NCBI RefSeq assembly: GCF_004402485.1
Contig: NZ_SOFG01000018.1
Location: forward strand, 102,825 to 166,824
Length of the DNA stretch: 64,000 nt
Direction: 5' to 3'
DNA from: Cryobacterium algoricola
GTDB lineage: Bacteria > Actinomycetota > Actinomycetes > Actinomycetales > Microbacteriaceae
Shown in pieces: positions 35,383 through 43,442 of this stretch. Each line of letters begins with the position of its first letter. Position 1 is the stretch's first letter. The position numbers were made by a program, and so were the translations under genes. The notes under the pieces were generated by a model. That model ran no database searches and was not told the DNA's origin. It saw only the letters and a program-made list of their open reading frames with translations.

Positions 35383-36944
35383 CCGCGATCGACCACGACG
35401 AGGAGGCCGTCGTCATCATCGGCTCTGGCGCGGGCGGAGGGACCCTCGCCTACGAGCTCACCGCTCGCGGGATCAAGGTCGTCGTCCTCGAGGCGGGCCC
35501 GCACATCACGAATGCGGAATACGTCAACGACGAGTGGGCCGCGTTCTCCCAGATGGCCTGGCTCGACCCCCGCACGACGAGCGGCTCCTGGCGGATCGCC
35601 CGTGACTTCCCGAACCTGCCGGCCTGGATCGTCAAGGCCGTCGGCGGCAGCACCACGCACTGGTCGGGCGCGACTCCGCGGTTCCTCGCCCACGAGTTCG
35701 AGGCCCGGAGCACCTACGGGGCGATCGACGGCGCGAACCTGCTCGACTGGCCGCTCACCCTCGCCGAGCTCGCCCCGTACTACGACCGCGCCGAGATCGC
35801 GATGGGCTCCACGCACCGGCACGGCCGCGCGGCCCTGCCGGCCAACAACAACTACAAGGTGTTCGCCAACGGCGCCGCGCGGGTCGGCTACAACTTCTAC
35901 GCGACCGGTCCGTACGCGACGAACGCCGAACCGTACGACGGGCGCCCGGCATCCGTTCAGGACGGCTTCAACTTCCAGGGCGACAAGTCCGGCGCGAAGT
36001 GGAGCACCCTCGTGCGCGAGATCCCCCGTGCGGAGGCGACCGGTCACCTCGACCTGCGCCCGCTCAGCCAGGCCGTGCAGATCAGCCACGACCGCACCGG
36101 GCGCGCCGACGCCGTGCTCTACCTCGATGCCGCCGGCGGCATGCACCGGCAGCGCGCACGGATCGTGTGCGTCGCCGGGAATTCGATTGAGACGCCGAGG
36201 CTGCTGCTGCTCAGCGCGAGTTCCCTGTTCCCCGACGGGCTCGCCAACTCCTCCGGCCAGGTCGGCCGCAACTACATGCGGCACACGACCGGTTCGGTCT
36301 ACGCCCAGTTCCCCGACCCGGTGCACTCCTACCGCGGCGAGACGATGGCCGGGATAATCGCGGACGAGGCGCGCCACGACGAACGGCGCGGCTTCGCCGG
36401 GGGCTACTACCTCGAAACCCTGTCGCTCGGTCCGGCGTTCCTCGCGGCCTTCGCTAACCCGGGGGCGTGGGGGCGCGACTTCACGGCGATCCTCGACGGA
36501 TACGCGCACACCGCGGGGCTCTGGATCGTCGGAGAGGACATGCCGCAGGAGACCAACCGGATCACGCTGAACGGGTCGGTCACGGATGCCGCCGGCCTGC
36601 CGGTCGCCAACGTGAACTTCGACGACCACCCGAACGACGTCGCCATGCGCGAGCACGGCTACCGCCAGGCCGAGCTGCTCTACGACGCGGTCGGGTCGAT
36701 TTCGGCGCACCGCACCCCGCCATACCCGTCCACGCACAACCTCGGCACGAGCCGGATGAGCGCACGGCCGGAGGACGGCGTGGTGAACAAGTTCGGTCGT
36801 GCCCACGATGTGCCGAACCTGTTCGTGAGCGACGGTTCGGTGTTCACGACGGGAGCCGCGGCGAACCCCACCCTCACGATCGTGGCCCTCGCCATCCGGC
36901 AGGCCGATCACATCGCCGAACAGCTCGCCAACGGAACCCTGTGA
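35379..36944 (+). CDS. GMC family FAD-dependent oxidoreductase
   Basis: 521 residues; the ATG overlaps the previous stop. FAD-binding VVIIGSGAGGGTLAYELTAR at residues 10-29, then VLEAG; GGSTTHWSGATPR near 90 is the GMC N-signature, and the C-terminal HNLGTSRM...NLFVSDGSVF...ANPTLTIVALA (residues ~450-515) holds the catalytic His region. Oxidises an alcohol or polyol, passing electrons probably to a quinone or carrier via its small subunit. Substrate unknown. Confidence 0.88.
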   Translation: MTAIDHDEEAVVIIGSGAGGGTLAYELTARGIKVVVLEAGPHITNAEYVNDEWAAFSQMAWLDPRTTSGSWRIARDFPNLPAWIVKAVGGSTTHWSGATPRFLAHEFEARSTYGAIDGANLLDWPLTLAELAPYYDRAEIAMGSTHRHGRAALPANNNYKVFANGAARVGYNFYATGPYATNAEPYDGRPASVQDGFNFQGDKSGAKWSTLVREIPRAEATGHLDLRPLSQAVQISHDRTGRADAVLYLDAAGGMHRQRARIVCVAGNSIETPRLLLLSASSLFPDGLANSSGQVGRNYMRHTTGSVYAQFPDPVHSYRGETMAGIIADEARHDERRGFAGGYYLETLSLGPAFLAAFANPGAWGRDFTAILDGYAHTAGLWIVGEDMPQETNRITLNGSVTDAAGLPVANVNFDDHPNDVAMREHGYRQAELLYDAVGSISAHRTPPYPSTHNLGTSRMSARPEDGVVNKFGRAHDVPNLFVSDGSVFTTGAAANPTLTIVALAIRQADHIAEQLANGTL

Positions 36945-36980
36945 CCGTCCGTCCGTCCGCCGATCCGTCCGTCCGTCCGT
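36945..36980. repeat. CCGT tetranucleotide microsatellite
   Basis: About nine units of CCGT (one interruption near 36960-36964) immediately after the GMC stop, 38 bp before the next start. Confidence 0.9.
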
Positions 36981-37017
36981 TGCCTGACACCGTTCCAGAG
37001 AAGGAGAGCGTGAACCC

Positions 37018-37563
37018 ATGACCCACGACCAGATGATGCGAACGCCGTACGACCAGATCGGCGAGGTGCCGACCTTCACGCTGGAGTCCACCGACGTGAA
37101 GAACGGCGAGGAACTCGCACCGCCCCAGCGCAGCGGGATCTTCGGCGCCGGCGGCAGCGATACCTCGCCCGAACTGCACTGGAGCGGGTTCCCGGCCGGA
37201 ACCAGGAGTTTCGCGGTGACGATGTACGACCCGCTCGCCCCGACGGCGAGCGGATTCTGGCACTGGGCCGTCGCCGACATCCCCGTGACGACGACGAGCC
37301 TGCCGACCGGGGCGGGCGAGGAGAACAGCAGCACCCTGCCGCCCGGTGCCTGGCAGCTCACCAACGACGCGAGCCTCCGGCGCTACCTCGGCGCGGCCCC
37401 GCCGGCCGGCCACGGGCGGCACAACTACTACATCGCCGTGCACGCCCTCGACGTCGACACGATCGGCATCCCCGAGACGTCGACGCCCGCGTTCCTCACC
37501 TTCAACCTCGGTGGGCACACCCTCGCCCGCGCCGTGATCACCCCCTGGTGGGAGGCCCGCTAG
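37018..37563 (+). CDS. YbhB/YbcL-family PEBP-like protein
   Basis: 181 residues, GAAGGAGAG upstream of the ATG. PEBP fold: SDTSPELHWSGFPAGTRSFA near 43-62, YDPLAPTASGFWHWAVADIP near 70-90 (ligand-binding DP...HW), and GRHNYYIAVHALD near 130. Bacterial members have unclear function. Its position at the end of the GMC cluster suggests co-expression. Confidence 0.85.
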   Translation: MTHDQMMRTPYDQIGEVPTFTLESTDVKNGEELAPPQRSGIFGAGGSDTSPELHWSGFPAGTRSFAVTMYDPLAPTASGFWHWAVADIPVTTTSLPTGAGEENSSTLPPGAWQLTNDASLRRYLGAAPPAGHGRHNYYIAVHALDVDTIGIPETSTPAFLTFNLGGHTLARAVITPWWEAR

Positions 37564-37613
37564 ACCGCCCCGCACCCCGGTTCGGGCGAGCGGATGCTCA
37601 GCGCCGCGACTGC

Positions 37614-38483
37614 TCAGCGCCGGACGCTGCCGGAGCGGAAGTAGCGCGAGAGTCCGGCTGCGGTCTCGCGCAGCATCCGCTCGAGGTCGCGTTCGCGGCT
37701 CGCGATGGTGTCGGCCCGGGCCGAGATCGCGACGGAGCCGACGAGCAGGCCGGCCGAGTTGCGCACGCCGACCGCGGCGCAGGTCATGCCCGGCACGAAC
37801 TCCTCGTGTTCCCAGGCGACCTGGGACCGGGAGATCGTCTCGAGCTGGCGCTCGAGCTCTCCGCGGTCGGTGATCGTCGCGGGGGTCAGGCGGGGCAGCC
37901 CGTGCGCCTCGAGGTACTGGTCGCGCTGCTCGCCGCTCATGCCGGTGAGCATGATCTTGCCGAAGGCGGTCGCGTGGGCGGCCTCGTGGAACCCGAAACT
38001 CAACGGGGTGAGGCGCGGGGCGGCCGGGGAGTCCACGATGTAGGTGACGACGACATCCGCCCCGCGGTAGGCGGCGAAGTATGCGGCCGCTCTGGCGTGC
38101 CGGTGCAGGCGGGCGATCTCGGTGCGTACCTCCGCGGGCACCCCGATCTGCCGGTGCAGGGAGACGCCGAGCCGGTGCAGCTTGTACCCGAGTTCGAACT
38201 TGCGTTCCCGACGGATGTGCACGAGGTAGTCGCTCTGCACGAGCGTCTGCATCAGCCGGTACACGGTCGGCAGCGGGTAGCCGAGGCTCGCCGAGACCTC
38301 CTTCGCCGTGGCCCCGCCGCGCTCGGCGACGATTTCGAGGATCGCGAGCGTCTTCTGGATCGAGGCGACCCCGCTCAGGGCCGGCGGCGCCGGCAGCGCC
38401 GTGACGTTGGCGGCCAGTGGCGGCTGGGCGAGTGTCCGGGGCGACGGCGGCTGGGACAGGGGAAGAGCATCCGTGGTCTTCAT
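37614..38483 (-). CDS. IclR-family transcriptional regulator
   Basis: 289 residues from the ATG at 38483; there is no clear ribosome binding site, so a leaderless transcript or another start is possible. The ~35-residue Pro/Leu-rich start is followed by the winged helix (ATAKEVSASLGYPLPTVYRL, residues ~58-78) and the effector domain (HATAFGKIMLTGMSGEQRDQYL; GMTCAAVGVRN; GLLVGSVAIS). Divergent from the iron-type dehydrogenase gene and adjacent to the GMC cluster, which it likely controls through the TCTCAC-N3-GTGAGA motif. Confidence 0.88.
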   Translation of the reverse strand: MKTTDALPLSQPPSPRTLAQPPLAANVTALPAPPALSGVASIQKTLAILEIVAERGGATAKEVSASLGYPLPTVYRLMQTLVQSDYLVHIRRERKFELGYKLHRLGVSLHRQIGVPAEVRTEIARLHRHARAAAYFAAYRGADVVVTYIVDSPAAPRLTPLSFGFHEAAHATAFGKIMLTGMSGEQRDQYLEAHGLPRLTPATITDRGELERQLETISRSQVAWEHEEFVPGMTCAAVGVRNSAGLLVGSVAISARADTIASRERDLERMLRETAAGLSRYFRSGSVRR

Positions 38484-38564
38484 GCGGCCATTGTCAGCCG
38501 GGCCCGGCCCCGGCACAATCGCCGGGCGCCTGAGAAGATCCCGGGTGCGGCGGGTGCGCCGGCT

Positions 38565-38579
38565 TCTCACATCGTGACA
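38565..38579. promoter_or_regulatory. Putative operator in the iclR/gldA-like divergent region
   Basis: TCTCAC-ATC-GTGACA inside GGCTTCTCACATCGTGACAG, matching the 33536-33550 site at all positions but the spacer and one base. Its centre is 79 bp before the dehydrogenase start. Confidence 0.6.
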
Positions 38580-38650
38580 GGCCCCCTGACCGGGCGGCAC
38601 CGGCGAATTTAGGCTGGCGGCATCCGCATCGTTCGAAGAAGGAGATCGTC

Positions 38651-39814
38651 ATGGCCGCCTCCAGCGCCATTCGTACCATCATCAGCCCCGGCCGCTACGT
38701 GCAGGGGAAGGGGGCGCTGTCCCGGCTCGGCGAGTTCCTCGCGCCGCTCGGGAAGACGCCGCTCCTCGTCTCCGACGACGTGGTCTGGGGGATCCTCGGG
38801 CAACGCGCGACGGACTCGCTGCGCGCCGCCCAGCTCCCGGTCACCCGGGAACGTTTCGGCGGCATCCCCACGGCCGCCGAGGTCACCCGCCTCGTCGGCG
38901 TGATCGAGAGGACCGGCGCAGACGTCATCGTCGCCCTCGGCGGCGGCAGCGCCATGGACGCCGTCAAGGCGGCCGGGTTCCTGGCCGGCATCCGCTGGGT
39001 TACCGTTCCCTCCGTTGCCTCGACGGATGCGCCCACCTCGGCCCTCTCGGTGATCTACACCGCCGACGGCGCGTTCGAGGAATACCGCTTCTTCCCGAAG
39101 AACCCGGACCTCGTGCTGATGGACACCCAGCTCGTGGCGGATGCCCCGGCCGCGTTCCTGGCGGCGGGCGTCGGCGATGCCCTCGCGACCTGGCTCGAGG
39201 CCCGTGCGACGCGGCAGGCGCACGCGAACACGATGGCGGGCGGCCTGCCGACGCTCGCGGGCACCGCGCTCGCCGAACTGTCGTGGGGTGTGATCTGGGA
39301 CAACGCGCTCCCCGCCCTCGATGCCGTGCGCGACCACCAGGTCACCCCGGCCGTCGAGAAGCTCGTCGAGGCGAACACGCTGCTGTCGGGGCTCGGGTTC
39401 GAGTCCGGCGGGCTCGCCGCGGCGCACGCGATCCACAACGGCCTCACCGCGGCGCACCAGACCCACGGCCTCGCCCACGGGCAGAAGGTCAACATCGGCT
39501 CGGTCACGCAGCTCGTGCTCGAGGGGGCCCCGACCCAGGAGATCCGCGACTTCATCGAGTTCACGACCCGGGTCGGGCTGCCGAACACCCTGACCGAAGT
39601 CGGTCTCAGCGTCGACGACGAGGACGACCTGCGCCGCGTCGCCGAGGCGGCGACGGTGCCGGGGGAGACGATCCACAACATGCCGTTCGACATCACCCCC
39701 GACGAACTCGTCAGCGCGCTGAAGTCGATCGAGCGGTTCTCCCGCACGGTGCGGAGCGAGGCGCACCTGCCTGCGCCCGTGCAGTACGTCGCCCACCAGG
39801 TCGACACGCACTAG
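38651..39814 (+). CDS. Iron/zinc-type alcohol dehydrogenase, glycerol dehydrogenase-like
   Basis: 387 residues; GAAGGAGATCGTC precedes the ATG. Group III (GldA-like) dehydrogenase: NAD motif GGGSAMD near 97, substrate/metal region Asp in GVGDALATWLEAR near 175, His in LAAAHAIHNG near 255 and His in GLAHGQKV near 273 are the three metal ligands. PTSALSVIY is also characteristic. Oxidises glycerol or a similar diol with NAD+. The operator upstream suggests it belongs to the same regulon as the 33.7-37.5 kb genes. Confidence 0.85.
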   Translation: MAASSAIRTIISPGRYVQGKGALSRLGEFLAPLGKTPLLVSDDVVWGILGQRATDSLRAAQLPVTRERFGGIPTAAEVTRLVGVIERTGADVIVALGGGSAMDAVKAAGFLAGIRWVTVPSVASTDAPTSALSVIYTADGAFEEYRFFPKNPDLVLMDTQLVADAPAAFLAAGVGDALATWLEARATRQAHANTMAGGLPTLAGTALAELSWGVIWDNALPALDAVRDHQVTPAVEKLVEANTLLSGLGFESGGLAAAHAIHNGLTAAHQTHGLAHGQKVNIGSVTQLVLEGAPTQEIRDFIEFTTRVGLPNTLTEVGLSVDDEDDLRRVAEAATVPGETIHNMPFDITPDELVSALKSIERFSRTVRSEAHLPAPVQYVAHQVDTH

Positions 39815-39874
39815 CCGCAGCTCTCGGCGGTCGTGGTGCACCACGCTGCGCCGCAGTTCGGTTCGCGCGCTCAA

Positions 39875-39916
39875 TGCGCCGCTTCGCGCCAGGCACGCGT
39901 GGCGCGAAGCGGCGCA
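39875..39916. repeat. Perfect 17-bp palindrome
   Basis: TGCGCCGCTTCGCGCCA (39875-39891) and its exact inverse complement (39900-39916) with an 8-base loop, between convergent genes. A second small hairpin ACCCTCG/CGAGGGT (39942-39948 / 39961-39967) follows. Confidence 0.85.
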
Positions 39917-40000
39917 GGTGGCGCGTGCACGTCGGCCGCGCACCCTCGTGATGGCTCTCGCGAGGGTCCTGGCGCGGTAGGGCCGGTGTAGAGGGAGGGG

Positions 40001-41209
40001 CTAGGAGACCTGGATCTGGATGGGGGCGGTGTCGGGGATCGGGCCGGCGTCGCGGCCGCGCAGGTCCGGGTGCCAGCGGCGGCCCAGCGCGGGGATCAGA
40101 GTGCCGAGCGCCGCGAAACCGGCGGCGACGAGGATCGCAGCCCCGGCGCCGTTGTGGTCGATCATGAAGCCGGCCGTCGCCGACCCGAGCGCCGCGCCCA
40201 TCAGCTGGCCGGTGCCGACCCAGCCGTAGGCCTCGGCGGTGTCGCTGAACTTGACGCTCGCCGACACGATCCCGAAGAGCACGGCGAAGGCCGGCGCGAT
40301 GCCGAGGCCCGCGAGGAACAGGGTTGCGGCGAGCCACCAGAAGCCGAGGCCGAGGGTCGCGAGGGAGAGACCGATCGTGACAATCAGCATCCGCCCGGCA
40401 AGGGCCCACGGGCCGATCTGCGCGTGCCCGAGCGCGAGGCCGCCGACGAGGGAACCGATCGCGAAGATGCCGAGCACCCAGCCGGAGTCCGAACTGCCGT
40501 GGCCGAACGCCGCGACGACGCCGGCCTCGACGGCCGAGCAGGCGGCAACGAGCATGAAGCCGACGACGGTGCTGAGGAGCACGGGCGGGCGCCTGAGCAC
40601 GGCGCCGAGCTTGCGGCGGCTGCGCGGGATCCGCACCCGGCCGACCTCGGGCAGCACGACGAACCAGATGCCGCCGCCGACCAGGAAGACCGCGGCGAGG
40701 AGGATGCCCGCGACCGAGCTGACCTGGATCGCGACGAACGTGGCGATCACCGGTCCGAGTACCCAGATGATCTCCTGGGCGGATGCGTCGAGCGAGAACA
40801 GGGGGGAGAGCTGGCGGGAGTTGACGATCTTCGGGTAAATCGTGCGCACGGCCGGCTGGATCGGCGGCGTCGTCAGCCCCGCGACGAGGCCGATCACCAT
40901 CAGGCCCCAGATCGGCAGGATCAGCAGCGCCATCACGACGATGGAGCTCGCGCAGATCGCGATCGTGGCGATGATGACCGGGCGCATACCCCAGCGACCC
41001 ATCAACCGGCTCGTGAGGGGACCCGCGATCGCCTGGCCGATGCTCATCGCGCCGAGCACGAGGCCGGCGGAACCGTAGGAGGCGTAGACGTGCTCGATGT
41101 GGATCAGGAACGCGAGCGAGAGCATCCCGAACGGGAAGCGGGCGGTCAGCTGCGCAGCGATCAGACGGGCAACCCCGGGCGTCTTCAGTAGGGTCCAGTA
41201 GCTGCTCAC
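40001..41209 (-). CDS. MFS transporter
   Basis: 402 residues from a GTG. Twelve hydrophobic segments; conserved loop MGRWGMRPVIIATIAICASS near 68 between TM2 and TM3, and basic cytoplasmic loops. Protein family of drug or metabolite permeases without a clear subtype. No neighbours suggesting a substrate; monocistronic between a palindrome and a 235-bp spacer. Confidence 0.85.
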   Translation of the reverse strand: MSSYWTLLKTPGVARLIAAQLTARFPFGMLSLAFLIHIEHVYASYGSAGLVLGAMSIGQAIAGPLTSRLMGRWGMRPVIIATIAICASSIVVMALLILPIWGLMVIGLVAGLTTPPIQPAVRTIYPKIVNSRQLSPLFSLDASAQEIIWVLGPVIATFVAIQVSSVAGILLAAVFLVGGGIWFVVLPEVGRVRIPRSRRKLGAVLRRPPVLLSTVVGFMLVAACSAVEAGVVAAFGHGSSDSGWVLGIFAIGSLVGGLALGHAQIGPWALAGRMLIVTIGLSLATLGLGFWWLAATLFLAGLGIAPAFAVLFGIVSASVKFSDTAEAYGWVGTGQLMGAALGSATAGFMIDHNGAGAAILVAAGFAALGTLIPALGRRWHPDLRGRDAGPIPDTAPIQIQVS

Positions 41210-41280
41210 TCGTTCGAGTCTACGGGCGCGGCGTGGTGCGGGTCGAGTCGGGAGCCCGCCACGCAATCCGTCGCCACCCC

Positions 41281-41345
41281 GCGCCGAATTACGTCGCGTG
41301 CGCGCCGGTTCTCGCAACGAACGTGTACGGGACGCAATTCCGTGC
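41281..41345. repeat. Imperfect palindrome in the MFS/sulfurtransferase spacer
   Basis: The segment starting GCGCCGAATTACGTC (41281) pairs with GACGCAATTCCGTGC (ending 41345) at about 12 of 15 positions. It is in a divergent spacer, upstream of both genes. Confidence 0.5.
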
Positions 41346-41444
41346 CGGGAGCGGCGCCGGGTGCCGAACCGGGTGCTCGTTCGCTGCGGCGGGGCGTGAG
41401 CGGATGCGGGTCCCTGCGTCGCGCACACCCGATAGCGTGGTTTC

Positions 41445-42326
41445 GTGAACACTTTGATTTCAGCCGAGGACCTGGCCCGCCTGCTCGAGACGCGTGAGGA
41501 CATCCGCGTGCTCGACGTCCGCTGGGCGCTCCTCGGGCCGAGCGGCCGCGACGAATACGCCGCCGGGCACCTGCCGGGCGCGGTCTACGTCGACCTCGAG
41601 ACCGAGCTCGCCCGGCCCGGCGCCCCGGAAGACGGCCGGCACCCCCTGCCCGCGATCGAGGACCTGCAGGCGGCCGCGCGCCGCTGGGGAATCCACGACG
41701 ACGACACCGTCGTGGTCTACGACGACCTGAGCCTGATGTCGGCGGCACGGGCGTGGTGGCTGCTGCGGCACGCCGGGCACCGGAACGTGCTCCTCCTCGA
41801 CGGTGCGCTCGCCGAATGGCGCAAGGCCGGGCTGCCGCTCGTCACCGGGGAGCAGCCGGACCCGCCGATCGGCACCGCGCACCTGAGCTACGGTTCGCTC
41901 GGCACGATCGACGCGGACACCGCCGCCGCCATCGCGCACACCGGCATCCTCCTCGACGCGCGAGCCGGCGCTCGGTACCGGGGCGAGACCGAGCCGGTCG
42001 ACCCGCGCGCCGGTCACATCCCCGGCGCCGTGAGCGCCCCGACGACGGACACCCTCGCCGACGACGGCCGCTTCCTGCCCGCCGACCAGCTCCGCGCGCA
42101 GTTCGAGTCCCTCGGCGTGCGGCCGATGCGCCCGATCGGGGTCTACTGCGGATCGGGCGTCACCGCCGCCCACGAGATCGCAGCGCTCACGATCGCCGGG
42201 TTCGTCCCCTACCTGTATCCCGGGTCCTGGTCGCAGTGGTCCAACCTCCCGGACCGTCCCGTGGAAACCGGGGACAGTGCGCGCGGCGGGTTCGGCGGTT
42301 TCACCGGGGCCAGCGTCGGGCTGTAG
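41445..42326 (+). CDS. Thiosulfate/3-mercaptopyruvate sulfurtransferase
   Basis: 293 residues, GTG start without clear ribosome binding site. Two rhodanese domains: N-terminal (VLDVRWALLGPSG..DEYAAGHLPGAVYVD, inactive) and C-terminal (LLDARAGARYRGE..DPRAGHIPGAV) with the active-site loop CGSGVTA near residue 235. CGSGVT is the form of mercaptopyruvate/thiosulfate enzymes of the SseA group. Separate from the iron operon that follows (108-bp gap with an iron box). Confidence 0.9.
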   Translation: MNTLISAEDLARLLETREDIRVLDVRWALLGPSGRDEYAAGHLPGAVYVDLETELARPGAPEDGRHPLPAIEDLQAAARRWGIHDDDTVVVYDDLSLMSAARAWWLLRHAGHRNVLLLDGALAEWRKAGLPLVTGEQPDPPIGTAHLSYGSLGTIDADTAAAIAHTGILLDARAGARYRGETEPVDPRAGHIPGAVSAPTTDTLADDGRFLPADQLRAQFESLGVRPMRPIGVYCGSGVTAAHEIAALTIAGFVPYLYPGSWSQWSNLPDRPVETGDSARGGFGGFTGASVGL

Positions 42327-42427
42327 CCGTCGGCGTCGGCCGCTCGCGGCATCCGCTCTGAGCATCCCTCGCCCCCGGTGCGCTCCCATGGAACTCACAC
42401 GGCACGCGCGGCCCCGGGATGTCATAC

Positions 42428-42446
42428 TTAGGTAATGCTTACCTTA
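42428..42446. promoter_or_regulatory. IdeR/DtxR iron box overlapping the start of the siderophore-interacting gene
   Basis: TTAGGTAATGCTTACCTTA is a 19-bp palindrome close to the actinobacterial iron-box consensus (TTAGGTTAGGCTAACCTAA). It spans the ATG at 42435; a CATACT element lies just upstream, consistent with a leaderless transcript. Confidence 0.85.
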
Positions 42447-43442
42447 CCCAGCGCCGAGGTGACCGACGACACCGTGCTTCCCGACGCACGCCCCGGCTAC
42501 CGGCCGTACCGGGCGACGGTCGCGGGCATCCGGCGCCTGAGTCCGCACTTCGTGCGGGTGACCTTCACCGGCCCCGAGTTCGAGCACTTCGGCACGGCCG
42601 GACTCGATCAGCGGATCAAGCTCGTCCTGCCGATCCCCGGCGTCGGCCTCGCCGATTTCGGTGCGGACGAGCAGCATGACCACCCTGCCTCGACCGGCAC
42701 CGGCTGGTATGACCGCTGGCGTGCCCTCCCCGAGGCGGAGCGCAACCCGTTCCGCAGTTACACCGTGCGCAGCGTGCGCCCGCACCTCCGCGAACTCGAC
42801 GTCGACTTCGTCTCCCACGGTCCGGCGGATGCCGCCGGTTCCGGCTCCGGGGCCGGCCCCGCCTCCCGCTGGCTCGCCGCGGCCCAGGTCGGCGAGCACG
42901 TCGTCATCGTCGGGCCGGACTCCCGCAGCCGCGACGCCGGCCTCGGCCTCGACTGGCGCCCCGGCGACGCGACCTACCTGCTCCTGGCCGGCGACGAGAC
43001 CGCGGTCCCCGCGATCTGCGGCATCCTCGATGCGCTGCAGCCCGGGCGCACGGCACACGCGTTCCTCGAGGTGCCGGATGCCGCGGACCAGCTCGACGTG
43101 CGGGTCCCCGACGGGTGCTCGGTCACCTGGCTTCCGCGCGGCGGCGCACCGCACGGCGAATGCCTCGACGCCGCGGTGCGCACCTGGGTCGCCGGCCACC
43201 GGGGACCCGAGGTCCCGACCGGCGCGGGCGTGAACGCGGACGAACTCGAGATCGATGTCGACCGTGAAACCCTATGGGACACTCCGGACACGCCCCCGGG
43301 CACCGGCTTCTACGCCTGGCTCGCCGGCGAGGCCGGCGCGATCAAGCGCCTCCGCCGCTTCCTCGTGAGCGAGACCGGCGTCGACCGCCGGCGCGTCTCC
43401 TTCATGGGCTACTGGCGCCTCGGCAAGGCCGAGCCCCAGTGA
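42435..43442 (+). CDS. Siderophore-interacting FAD-binding protein
   Basis: 335 residues. FAD/NADPH flavin reductase of the SIP family; it reduces ferric siderophores to release iron in the cytoplasm. RSYTVRSVRP near 109 is the FAD motif, HGPADAAG near 130 follows it, and the NAD(P) part has LLAGDETAVPAICGIL near 185. FMGYWRLGKAE is the family's C-terminal signature. The start inside the iron box implies leaderless iron-controlled expression; GTG 42459 is an alternative start. The next gene overlaps by GTGA. Confidence 0.92.
   Translation: MLTLPSAEVTDDTVLPDARPGYRPYRATVAGIRRLSPHFVRVTFTGPEFEHFGTAGLDQRIKLVLPIPGVGLADFGADEQHDHPASTGTGWYDRWRALPEAERNPFRSYTVRSVRPHLRELDVDFVSHGPADAAGSGSGAGPASRWLAAAQVGEHVVIVGPDSRSRDAGLGLDWRPGDATYLLLAGDETAVPAICGILDALQPGRTAHAFLEVPDAADQLDVRVPDGCSVTWLPRGGAPHGECLDAAVRTWVAGHRGPEVPTGAGVNADELEIDVDRETLWDTPDTPPGTGFYAWLAGEAGAIKRLRRFLVSETGVDRRRVSFMGYWRLGKAEPQ

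Noticed and set aside
41445..42326. Sulfurtransferase as the first gene of the iron operon
   Set aside because: A 108-bp gap with an iron box and its own promoter separates it from the siderophore-interacting gene.
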